Of a stretch of 40,756 bases of DNA, positions 32,998 through 38,921 are shown one piece after another. This stretch comes from a virus. The translations under genes and the position numbers were made by a program. How positions within the stretch are numbered: position 1 is the first letter of the stretch; every line of letters starts with the position of its first letter. The notes beneath the pieces are model-generated. The model made no database searches. It was not told the origin of the DNA and worked only from the letters and a program-made list of their open reading frames with translations. The stretch spans positions 1 to 40,756 of IMG/VR virus record IMGVR_UViG_3300044699_000147. One strand, 5' to 3'.

Positions 32998-33153
32998 TCA
33001 GAAGCAGGTTGTGGTGCAGCCGGCCGACGTGCAGCAGACGGTGCAGATGGTCATGCGGCCGTTCGGGCCGAAGATCGTGTTGGTGGTGCAGGTGGCATAG
33101 GCGACGCTCGAGCCTGCGATCAGCAGGCCGAGGACGATGATGAGCTTGCGCAT
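32998..33153 (-). CDS. Exported Cys-rich peptide, 51 aa
   Basis: Starts at ATG 33153 behind CTGGAG. Residues 1-20 form a classic signal peptide (MRKLIIVLGLLIAGSSVAYA, with an Ala-x-Ala cleavage site). The mature 31 residues begin TCTTNTIFGPNGRMTIC, then TVCCTSAGCTTTCF, with six cysteines. I have seen this compact Thr/Cys family, with the GRxTxC and CTTTCF ends, as small proteins in proteobacterial genomes and phages; no function is known to me. Export to the periplasm from an early phage operon is unusual. It may be disulfide-bonded or metal-binding. Confidence 0.8.
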   Translation of the reverse strand: MRKLIIVLGLLIAGSSVAYATCTTNTIFGPNGRMTICTVCCTSAGCTTTCF

Positions 33154-33155
33154 GG

Positions 33156-33488
33156 TCAGGGCTCCAGGTTTTCAATGACGGTGTCGAGCAGCTCGAGGAC
33201 CTCCCAGTGCTGCCGGCCGGGCGTGTCGTTGAACGCCACCAGCCGGCCGCCGGGCAGCGTGTCGTTGATCTTGTTCCAGGCGGCGTTGAGCAGCCGCGCC
33301 GCGTCGGCCTTGTTGCTGGTGTCGTAGGCCGCGCGCATCACGGCGCCCGAGAGGCACCAGCACACGGCACGGACCTCGGTGCTGATCACCTCCCGGCCCT
33401 CGGCGTCCAGGGCTGCCACGCCCTGAACCCAGCTGCCGGGCGGCGTCAGGATGGCGCGCGCCCCGAGCAGCACGTCGCGCACGCTCAT
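33156..33488 (-). CDS. DUF6197-like protein, 110 aa
   Basis: ATG 33488. The centre reads VRAVCWCLSGAVMRAAYD, a C-W/Y-C-L-x-G-A pattern typical of DUF6197 phage proteins, preceded by LTPPGSWVQGVAALDAEG and followed by LLNAAWNKI and FNDTPGRQHWEVLELLDTVI. The gene at 33694 encodes a paralogue with the same order. Function of the family is unknown. It overlaps the upstream gene by four bases. Confidence 0.72.
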   Translation of the reverse strand: MSVRDVLLGARAILTPPGSWVQGVAALDAEGREVISTEVRAVCWCLSGAVMRAAYDTSNKADAARLLNAAWNKINDTLPGGRLVAFNDTPGRQHWEVLELLDTVIENLEP

Positions 33489-33697
33489 GACGCCGCGACC
33501 TCCTGCATGGCGCCGTTCTCGTCGAGCCGGGCGTTGACCGGATCGCCGCTCATGACCACGCGGGTGTCGCGCACCAGCGTCCAGCGCCAGGACAGGTCCT
33601 TCACCCAGCGCTCCGCTTCTTCCATGGTCGCGAAGCGCAAGCCGTTGCCGGCCCACTTGCCGCTGTTGTCGGCGATGACCTCGGGGGCGTAGCTCAT
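33485..33697 (-). CDS. Small conserved phage protein, 70 aa
   Basis: The pattern VIADNSGKWAGNGLRFATME, EAERWVKDLSWRWTLVRDTR, VVMSGDPVNARLDE belongs to a small family common in proteobacterial phages and prophages, with the invariant GNxLRFAT and RDTR...DPVN phrases. Its role is not known to me. It is encoded between the two DUF6197-like paralogues, overlapping both by four bases (ATGA). Confidence 0.75.
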   Translation of the reverse strand: MSYAPEVIADNSGKWAGNGLRFATMEEAERWVKDLSWRWTLVRDTRVVMSGDPVNARLDENGAMQEVAAS

Positions 33698-34110
33698 CGG
33701 CCGGCCCCCTTGGCGTAGTGCGCCAGGATGCGGCGCAGCACGCCGTCGACCTCGTCCCAGGTGCGCTCCGGCCGGTCGTTCCAGTCGATCACTTGCTGCG
33801 ACGGCGCCGGCGGACCGTCGGCGAACTCGTCGATCGCCGCGGCAATGAAGCGCCCGGCAGCGGTCTCGTACAGGCCGCAGTCGTCTTCCATGTCGGCCTC
33901 GGGGTTGAGCGCCTTGATCGCCGCGCCGAGCAGGCAATAGCAGTGGTTCCCCTCGCGCTCGTCGCGGTGGTCGTCGAGGCGGTGATAGTCGCCCTGGACC
34001 CAGGTGTCGGGGTTGAGCAGTCCCTTCAGGGCGATCGCCGCCTCGTAGCGCTCCTCGGCGCTCATCCATCCGGCGCCGTAGCGCAGGTCGTCCTCGTCGT
34101 TGTCGTCCAT
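33694..34110 (-). CDS. DUF6197-like protein, paralogue of 33156, 138 aa
   Basis: Reads YEAAIALKGLLNPDTWVQGD, then EGNHCYCLLGAAIKALNPEA, FIAAAIDEFADGP and IDWNDRPERTWDEVDGVLRR. The order TWVQG, C-Y-C-L-x-G-A, N-D-R/T-P, W-x-E/D-V matches its neighbour at 33156, so the two arose by duplication. The N-terminus is acidic (DDNDEDDLRYGAGWMSAEER). Function unknown. Confidence 0.72.
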   Translation of the reverse strand: MDDNDEDDLRYGAGWMSAEERYEAAIALKGLLNPDTWVQGDYHRLDDHRDEREGNHCYCLLGAAIKALNPEADMEDDCGLYETAAGRFIAAAIDEFADGPPAPSQQVIDWNDRPERTWDEVDGVLRRILAHYAKGAGR

Positions 34111-34113
34111 GGC

Positions 34114-34341
34114 TTACTCCACGCAGATCGGATTGCGGGCGTTGACGTCGTTGAGCAGCCGGGTCCACAGGCCGTTGAGCACGGTGACCCTGGCCATGCA
34201 GGGCTCCGAGTCGCCCGGGTGCCCGAGGGCCTCCTGCTGGGCGGTGACGGCGCCGTCGTGCAGCGCCTCGACGACGAAGCGCAGCTCCTGCGGGCTGAGC
34301 CGCTCGAGGTGCGCGAGAAACATCGGCAGATTATGGGGCAT
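34114..34341 (-). CDS. Hypothetical small protein, 75 aa
   Basis: A helical protein: NLPMFLAHLERLSPQELRFV, VEALHDGAVTAQQEALGHPG, then ARVTVLNGLWTRLLNDVNAR. I do not recognise a family. It starts inside the last bases of the upstream TM gene (11-base overlap) and ends four bases before the DUF6197-like start, consistent with coupled expression. Confidence 0.6.
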   Translation of the reverse strand: MPHNLPMFLAHLERLSPQELRFVVEALHDGAVTAQQEALGHPGDSEPCMARVTVLNGLWTRLLNDVNARNPICVE

Positions 34342-34537
34342 GACGCTGAGTGCTCCCGCTGTAGCGGCCCTGCGGCCGGGCCCGGCGGCCCGACTTCCAG
34401 AGCCAGCGGATGTAGGAAATGCCGCGCACCAGGTCGCCGAGCGTGAGCAGCAGGGAGACCAGGTGCGAGGCGGTGAAAAGGTAAGGGCGCATCAGCTGCA
34501 AGGCCGACGCGCCCCAACGCACGAGCGCTGCGATCAC
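34331..34537 (-). CDS. Small membrane protein coupled to SSB2, 68 aa, GTG start
   Basis: GTG 34537 overlaps the SSB2 stop (GTGA); an internal ATG at 34492 would leave 53 aa. A hydrophobic segment (VIAALVRWGASALQ) is followed by FTASHLVSLLLTLGDLVRGI, with a basic C-terminus (WKSGRRARPQGRYSGSTQRH). One or two membrane contacts are likely, with the tail inside. Unknown function. Confidence 0.55.
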   Translation of the reverse strand: MIAALVRWGASALQLMRPYLFTASHLVSLLLTLGDLVRGISYIRWLWKSGRRARPQGRYSGSTQRHAP

Positions 34538-34968
34538 CAGGGCACGTCTTCGCCCAGTGCCCCGCCGCCGGCCGGCGCCGGCTCGTGCTCGCTCTCGTCG
34601 GGCACGCTCTCGGCCGCCAGCGGCTTGGCGCCGCCGAGCAGCTGCAGCGTGCCGCGCGGCCCGATGATGACCTCGGTCACCCACTTGTCCTGGCCCGACG
34701 GGTCGGTCCACTTGCGCGTGCGCAGGCTGCCCTCGACGGCGACCTGCTTGCCCTTCTTGCAGTAGGGCTGGATCACCGCCTCGATGAGCGCGCCGGCGTA
34801 GGTGACAATGCGGTGGAAGTCGGCGCGCGTCTTGCGCTCGCCCGACTGCTTGTCGATCCAGCTCTCGTTGGTGGCGAGGCGGAGGTTGGCGACCTTGCTG
34901 CCGTCCTTGGGCAGCGTGCGGATTTCGGCGTCCGCGGTCAGGTTGCCGATCAGCGTGACCTTGTTCAT
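34534..34968 (-). CDS. ssb2: Single-stranded DNA-binding protein 2, 144 aa
   Basis: A second SSB: MNKVTLIGNLTADAEIRTLP, ANLRLATNESWIDKQSGERK, RADFHRIVTYAGALIEAVIQ, YCKKGKQVAVEGSLRTRKWT and the end ALGEDVPW, an acidic tail with terminal Trp instead of Phe. It keeps the OB-fold order but is clearly diverged from SSB1 at 24454. It starts behind AACCTGGAGA in the first half of the early operon, far from the recombination genes, so the two SSBs may be used at different times or with different partners. Confidence 0.9.
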   Translation of the reverse strand: MNKVTLIGNLTADAEIRTLPKDGSKVANLRLATNESWIDKQSGERKTRADFHRIVTYAGALIEAVIQPYCKKGKQVAVEGSLRTRKWTDPSGQDKWVTEVIIGPRGTLQLLGGAKPLAAESVPDESEHEPAPAGGGALGEDVPW

Positions 34969-35009
34969 GGCGATCTTCTCCAGGTTGATCGTTCTGATAG
35001 TTGGAACAC

Positions 35010-35059
35010 AGAAACCGGGCGGGTCCTCCTTTCCGGGCTACTCACGATCCCGGGTTTCT
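35010..35059. terminator. Imperfect inverted repeat upstream of SSB2
   Basis: AGAAACC (35010-35016) pairs with GGTTTCT (35053-35059), and CCGGG pairs with CCCGG inside. The junction motif GGGCGGGTCCT lies in the loop side at 35017-35027. Read on the minus strand it follows the 35083 gene and precedes the SSB2 leader, so it may terminate or process that transcript. Confidence 0.45.
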
Positions 35060-35082
35060 TTCCAGGGGGGGTTGGGAAACTT

Positions 35083-35340
35083 TCAGGGGGCGAGGCGCAG
35101 CACCAGGTCCTCGGCGCTGTAGATCGCGATCTGCTGGCAGACCGGGCAGCGCATCGGGCTGTTGCCGGGATCGACGCCGCCGGCCTCGCTGCCGCAGCTG
35201 ATGCACAGGCCGGGGCTCTCGAGATCGAGCATCCCGGCCTTGGCCAGCGCGATGCAGCGCTCGAGCGTCACCGACGGGTGGACGATCAGCGCCGGGCGGC
35301 GCTTCACGGTCTCCCAGCTCCTGGGATAGGGCCGGTTCAC
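35083..35340 (-). CDS. Small zinc-ribbon phage protein, 85 aa, GTG start
   Basis: GTG 35340 overlaps the upstream stop (GTGA). It reads TVKRRPALIVHPSVTLERCI, ALAKAGMLDLESPGLCISCG, then PMRCPVCQQIAIYSAEDLVL. The C-x-x-C ... C-x-x-C arrangement and the AEDLVL ending match a small zinc-ribbon family widespread in proteobacterial phages. Function unknown, perhaps a transcription or protein adaptor. Confidence 0.72.
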   Translation of the reverse strand: MNRPYPRSWETVKRRPALIVHPSVTLERCIALAKAGMLDLESPGLCISCGSEAGGVDPGNSPMRCPVCQQIAIYSAEDLVLRLAP

Positions 35341-35594
35341 GGATGCACCTGGACCGGCGGCACCGGGCGCGGCGCGCGCTCGGTGTTCCAGGCCGGGCCG
35401 CTGAACATGTGGCGCTGCCAGGCGTCGAAGATCACGAAGTGCAGCGCGCTCGCCTTGGCGATGGCGCGCAGCGTGTCCTCGACGGCGGCGCCGGCGCGGT
35501 AGACGCGGCCGTCGTCGCTGAAGCAGTAGTACCAATCGAAGCGCTCGCAGGCGGCGAAGTAGTCGGCGAGCGTGGGCAGGTCATCCTTCTGCAT
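35337..35594 (-). CDS. Hypothetical protein, 85 aa
   Basis: ATG 35594 follows AACCTGGAGA. Reads DDLPTLADYFAACERFDWYY, CFSDDGRVYRAGAAVEDTLR, AIAKASALHFVIFDAWQRHM, then a Pro-rich end. It looks like a small alpha/beta domain (aromatic WYYCFSDDGRVYR strand pair). Family not recognised. It is the first gene downstream of the iteron/palindrome region. Confidence 0.65.
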   Translation of the reverse strand: MQKDDLPTLADYFAACERFDWYYCFSDDGRVYRAGAAVEDTLRAIAKASALHFVIFDAWQRHMFSGPAWNTERAPRPVPPVQVHP

Positions 35595-35630
35595 GGGGCT
35601 CTCCAGGTTGGGATTGCAGTCACACTAGAA

Positions 35631-35649
35631 TGTTTCCAATAAGGAAACA
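35631..35649. promoter_or_regulatory. AT-rich palindrome upstream of 35594 gene
   Basis: TGTTTCC-AATAA-GGAAACA is a perfect 7-bp inverted repeat in one of the few AT-rich spots in the window. It lies about 37 bp before the ATG at 35594 on the transcribed side. An operator for one of the phage HTH proteins or a duplex-unwinding site is possible. Confidence 0.6.
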
Positions 35650-35765
35650 GGAGATCGTTGCGAGATCGTCGTGAAATCGGCCGATTCGGGGCGATATCGT
35701 CGAGGACAGGGCTCGAATCGCGCAAATCCGGGGCGATATCGTCGCGAGATCGTCACGAGATCGAG
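35650..35765. repeat. Iteron-like direct repeats, core GCGAKATCGTC
   Basis: Four exact cores: 35660-35670, 35691-35701, 35733-35743 and 35744-35754. Two of them are part of an identical 15-mer GGGGCGATATCGTCG (35688-35702 and 35730-35744). Further partial copies (GAGATCGTT, ACGAGATCGAGA) lie at the edges. Together with the adjacent AT-rich palindrome this resembles a plasmid-type origin or a multi-site operator. Confidence 0.7.
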
Positions 35766-35938
35766 ACGCTGGCCGGCGTGCAGGGCTCATCTTTCCCCTC
35801 CGGGCCACGAGCGCGCTGACGCCCGGCCTGGTGCTGGATCGGGCGCCGGGTGCTGCGCTGGCCTGCCTGTCGCTGGGCCGCGGCGGGGGGATGGGGGGCG
35901 GCAGCCCCCTTCAGACGATCGCCGGGTGAACAGCCGAA
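35766..35938. other. Noncoding spacer of the iteron region
   Basis: A gene-free, GC-rich stretch between the iterons and the terminator of the DUF2493 gene. It has G-runs (GGGGGGATGGGGGGCGGC near 35886) and C-runs that may pair locally. Frames crossing it have no protein-like features. Confidence 0.5.
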
Positions 35939-35970
35939 AGGGGGGAGAGAGCCTGTGCCCTCTCCCCCCT
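35939..35970 (-). terminator. Terminator hairpin after the DUF2493-fusion gene
   Basis: AGGGGGGAGAG (35939-35949) / CTCTCCCCCCT (35960-35970), an 11-bp perfect stem seven bases after the stop at 35977. On the minus strand the stem is followed by TTTCGG, a weak U-run. Confidence 0.65.
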
Positions 35971-35976
35971 CGCCGC

Positions 35977-37314
35977 TCACGCCGTTACGGGCGGGGCCTT
36001 TGCTGCCGCCGCCGCCGCCGCCGGATCCAGATCGCGCAGATCCCAGACCCGGATGCCCTGCTTCAGGGCCAGCTCGACCAGGGCCGCCGTCGGCCCGTGC
36101 TTGGCCGGCCCGGCGACGACGATGCCGTGCGGCCGCGCCAGCGCCAGCAGGCGCTCGTTGCGGCGGAACGGTGCCGCCCGCTCGTCCTTGGGATCCAGCG
36201 GCAGCTGGATCGCCTGGCACTGCGCGCTGACCGCGAAGCGGGCGACCTGGGCCTCGATGCCCACGGTGCGGTCGCCGGTGTAGAGCGTCAGGGCCGGATG
36301 CTTCGCCTTGAGCTTCGCCAGCCCGGCGGCGAGCATCTCCGACGCGTCGCCGCCGCCGCCCATGACGATGACCCGCTGGGTCGCGTCGGGGTGGACGGGG
36401 ACATAGATCTTCGGCATCAGCCTGGCGTTAGCCAAGCCAAGCGCCGTGCTGTGCTGCTCGTTGAGGCGCTTGCTGGTGTTCCAGCCGGCGCCGACCAGCA
36501 GCTCGTAGGCGCTCCGGGCAGCGCTGAACAGCTGCCAGAAGAAATCCACCTGCTCGTGCCGCTCGATGGCGCGCTCCTCGGCCTGCTTGACCTGGGCGGC
36601 GTCGATCTCGCCGCCCTTCTGGGCGCGCTCGAGGTCCTCGTACTCGCGGCGCGCCCGGTTGTAGTCGACGTCGGCCCGCCCCCAGCGGCGCTCGAAGCCG
36701 TAGCAGATGGCATCGAGCGTCTCGGTGATCATGCCGGAGCGCTCCCACTCGCCGCTGGCGCTGCGCCGCGCCCGGCGCGGCCAGCGGTCCGCCAGGGTGC
36801 CGAGCTGGCACCAGATGTCGTGCGCCGCATGGTAGGTCTCGGTCGCATCGCTCCAGTCGGGACCGGTCTGGGCCACGTCGAGCGCGCTCTCCAGCGTGCT
36901 GGCGGCCGGGGCCATGAGCGGCTGGCCTTCCTCGCTGCGGCTCTCCGCCGAGCGCCCGGCGGGGGCGGCGGCGGCCTCGTAGGCGGTGGCAGCGGCCTCG
37001 CGCGCGAGCTGCTCGCGATCCTTCGCGGCGGCCGCCTTCTGCTCCGCGGTCGGCGCCAGCAGGCGCTCGACCTGCTGGGCGAGGGTCATGGTGGGGACGG
37101 CGTGCGCCGGCAGGTCGTAGCCCGGCGCCGCGACCAGGCGCGGCTGGCGCTTCTTCGCCGGGTTCCAGGCGGCCGGCGGCTGGCGCTCCTCGACTAGCCA
37201 GGCGCGCTCGTGGAGCACCTGCTCGACGCGGGCGCGGGCGGCACGCTCGCGCGCACGCTCGGCGAGCAGCTGGTCGGTGAGATGAACGGGATTGTGTATA
37301 CTGAGTGCGATCAT
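35977..37314 (-). CDS. Large protein with C-terminal DUF2493/SLOG-like domain, 445 aa
   Basis: ATG 37314 is favoured because GGAG lies about ten bases upstream; ATG 37323 is too close. Residues 1-60 are a charged coiled coil. A segment PAKKRQPRLVAAPGYDLP and an Ala/Glu helix follow. The middle (ETYHAAHDIWCQLGTLADRW, MITETLDAICYGFERRWGRA) is helical. The C-terminal 120 residues (RVIVMGGGGDASEMLAAGLA, GDRTVGIEAQVARFA, FRRNERLLALA, ALKQGIRVWDL) follow the order of DUF2493, a Rossmann-like SLOG family, but the usual GxARGAD is replaced. Such fusions are typical of alphaproteobacterial plasmids. Function unknown; nucleotide sensing is inferred from the fold. Confidence 0.75.
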   Translation of the reverse strand: MIALSIHNPVHLTDQLLAERARERAARARVEQVLHERAWLVEERQPPAAWNPAKKRQPRLVAAPGYDLPAHAVPTMTLAQQVERLLAPTAEQKAAAAKDREQLAREAAATAYEAAAAPAGRSAESRSEEGQPLMAPAASTLESALDVAQTGPDWSDATETYHAAHDIWCQLGTLADRWPRRARRSASGEWERSGMITETLDAICYGFERRWGRADVDYNRARREYEDLERAQKGGEIDAAQVKQAEERAIERHEQVDFFWQLFSAARSAYELLVGAGWNTSKRLNEQHSTALGLANARLMPKIYVPVHPDATQRVIVMGGGGDASEMLAAGLAKLKAKHPALTLYTGDRTVGIEAQVARFAVSAQCQAIQLPLDPKDERAAPFRRNERLLALARPHGIVVAGPAKHGPTAALVELALKQGIRVWDLRDLDPAAAAAAAKAPPVTA

Positions 37315-37352
37315 AGCGGTCATTCTCCAGGGTGATCGTTCATGGTCCGGGA

Positions 37353-37380
37353 GGGGGAGCGGTACGCCGTCCGCTCCCCC
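37353..37380. terminator. GC hairpin between 37420 gene and DUF2493-fusion gene
   Basis: GGGGGAGCGG (37353-37362) / CCGCTCCCCC (37371-37380), a 10-bp perfect stem with an 8-base loop. It lies downstream of the stop at 37420 and just before the leader of the 37314 gene. No U-run; it may stabilise or partly terminate the upstream mRNA. Confidence 0.55.
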
Positions 37381-37419
37381 TTCCACTCTCGCTCACGCCC
37401 CGACGGGCGGGGCCTCCGC

Positions 37420-37728
37420 TTACTCCCAGTAGTCGTTGATGGGGTCCAGCTCGGGCGCCCGGTGATAGCGCTCGTCGAACAGGTCGAACGCAGCCTGGCG
37501 CTCCTCGGGCCGCATCGCCGCGTACTCGGCAGCGATCTCGTTGTAGCCGGGGCAGCGCTCGCGCTGCAGCTCGCTCGCCCGGAACGCGATCTGCGCCGGC
37601 GAAGCCGGCTCGAGGACGCCGGGCGCATCGCAAGCCGGGCACGCCGGCGGCATGTCCTCGAGATCGATCAGCATGCGTTCGATGTGGCTGCAGCAGGGGC
37701 AGTAGAGGACGCGGTGCTCGATGGTCAT
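37420..37728 (-). CDS. Zinc-ribbon hypothetical protein, 102 aa
   Basis: ATG 37728 follows AACCTGGAGA. Reads EHRVLYCPCCSHIERMLIDL, EDMPPACPACDAPGVLEPAS, then a helical part (FRASELQRERCPGYNEIAAE, EERQAAFDLFDERYH). The two C-x-x-C pairs should bind zinc. Unknown function. It overlaps the DUF2493 gene stop by four bases (ATGA). Confidence 0.68.
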   Translation of the reverse strand: MTIEHRVLYCPCCSHIERMLIDLEDMPPACPACDAPGVLEPASPAQIAFRASELQRERCPGYNEIAAEYAAMRPEERQAAFDLFDERYHRAPELDPINDYWE

Positions 37729-38132
37729 GGTGCTTTCTCCAGGTTGATGGCGATGCCGAGGTTCCACACCCCGACGCCGGCCTTATGGGCGATGCGCATG
37801 GTGTGCGCGGTGCCGCGGTCGCGGGTCGGGAAGGCGACGACGCCAACCACATCGACCAGCCCCTCGCGCCGCATCTTCAGCGCGTGGTCGAGCATCTGCT
37901 GATTGCGCCGCGGCCCGGCGGACAAGCCGTAGCGCTTCCAGTCGGCCGGGAAGCGCAGGCAGGGCCGCTTCCGGGCAACCGCCCACTCGCGGCCCATGGT
38001 GTCGGCACCGCGCGCCTCGCCCTCGATGATGGTGAGATCGGGATGGCGGGCGAGCACCTTATCGAGCGCCGCGTAGAGCAGCGCCCGGTCGGTGAAGTCG
38101 AGACCGCCGCAGACGATGACAGCAGCAGGCAT
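37725..38132 (-). CDS. DUF2493 (SLOG superfamily) protein, 135 aa
   Basis: A clear single-domain member: VIVCGGLDFTDRALLYAALD, LTIIEGEARGADTMGREWAV, CLRFPADWKRYGLSAGPRRN, QQMLDHA, VVAFPTRDRGTAHTMRIAHK and the end VWNLGIAINL. GEARGAD and PADWxRYGxxAGPxRN are the diagnostic phrases. SLOG folds bind nucleotide-derived ligands; what this one binds is unknown. Its start follows CTGGAGGTAACC. It is encoded near a second, fused relative (35977). Confidence 0.88.
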   Translation of the reverse strand: MPAAVIVCGGLDFTDRALLYAALDKVLARHPDLTIIEGEARGADTMGREWAVARKRPCLRFPADWKRYGLSAGPRRNQQMLDHALKMRREGLVDVVGVVAFPTRDRGTAHTMRIAHKAGVGVWNLGIAINLEKAP

Positions 38133-38188
38133 GGTTACCTCCAGGATGGGGAGAACCCGCCCATGATGAGCGGGTCCTCCAGGGTCTA

Positions 38189-38524
38189 TCAGCGGGTCAG
38201 ATCGCGCCACGCGAAGCGCGGTCCCTTGGCGGCAAGCTCGGTCTTGGCCCAGATCGCGGCCCGGGCCAGCACGTGCCCATGGCAGGCATCGGGCGCGCAC
38301 CAGCAGCCGAGGAACTGGCCGTCGAGCGCCGCCAGGTCCTTGAGCGCGACCTGGCCGTCCTGCACCTGTTTCCACAGGTGCTTGCGGTAGGCCGCGATGA
38401 CCTGCTCTCGCGTCCCGTGCCTGCCGACCACGAACGGATTGCCCCAGCGCGAGGTGCGGTCGATTTTCACGCAAGTGCGGCGCAGCTCGTGCGATGCCTG
38501 GCGCAGGTTGATGACGGTGGCCAT
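38189..38524 (-). CDS. DUF4326 family protein, 111 aa
   Basis: ATG 38524 behind CTGGAGGTAATC. The family phrases are present: CVKIDRTSRWGNPFVVG, REQVIAAYRKHLW, LAALDGQFLGCWCAPDACHG, HVLARAAIWAK. DUF4326 is widespread in phages and some plasmids; the WGNPF and CWCAPxxCHG motifs suggest a small enzyme or metal-binding fold, with no established function known to me. It lies just upstream of the DUF2493 gene in the same operon. Confidence 0.87.
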   Translation of the reverse strand: MATVINLRQASHELRRTCVKIDRTSRWGNPFVVGRHGTREQVIAAYRKHLWKQVQDGQVALKDLAALDGQFLGCWCAPDACHGHVLARAAIWAKTELAAKGPRFAWRDLTR

Positions 38525-38526
38525 GA

Positions 38527-38643
38527 TTACCTCCAGGTGCGGAACAGGTGGACGAGGCCGGCGTGGCCGCCGGTCGCGAGTGCGACCAGCAGCCCGGCCA
38601 GAGCGATGACGATGCGCAAGGCGCGGTATTGCCGAAGGGTCAC
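38527..38643 (-). CDS. 38-aa membrane peptide, GTG start
   Basis: GTG 38643 follows AGGAGG with seven-base spacing, the best ribosome binding site of the early operon. The peptide has a basic N-terminus (TLRQYRALR), one hydrophobic helix (IVIALAGLLVALATGG) and a polar end (HAGLVHLFRTWR). The strong site and the tight spacing to both neighbours support translation. Function unknown. Confidence 0.6.
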   Translation of the reverse strand: MTLRQYRALRIVIALAGLLVALATGGHAGLVHLFRTWR

Positions 38644-38652
38644 CGATGCCTC

Positions 38653-38904
38653 CTAGCGGATGATGGTCGACTGAACCGGCGGGGCCTTCCGCTTGCGCGC
38701 GATGTCGGCCATGACGCCGGCGATGAAAGCCTGGTGCGCCCGGTCGTCGCACCAGCGGCGGAACCGCTGGGTGCCGACGATGATCGCATAGGCCAGGCCG
38801 ATCAGCCCGCCGACGACGACGAGGTACAGGGCGATGTAGAGCAGGCAGGCGACGACGAGGGCGCCGAGTGCAGCGAGCGCCAGGTTCGTGACGATGGTCT
38901 TCAT
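38653..38904 (-). CDS. First early-operon gene: two-span membrane protein, 83 aa
   Basis: ATG 38904 follows AACCTGGAGAG. The first half has two hydrophobic stretches (TNLALAALGALVVACLLYIA and LYLVVVGGLIGLAYAII); the second is a basic cytoplasmic tail (RFRRWCDDRAHQAFIAGVMA, DIARKRKAPPVQ). As the first gene after the inverted-repeat promoter region it should be among the earliest expressed. No family recognised. A host-takeover or superinfection role is possible but unsupported. Confidence 0.65.
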   Translation of the reverse strand: MKTIVTNLALAALGALVVACLLYIALYLVVVGGLIGLAYAIIVGTQRFRRWCDDRAHQAFIAGVMADIARKRKAPPVQSTIIR

Positions 38905-38921
38905 GAGGTCTCTCCAGGTTA

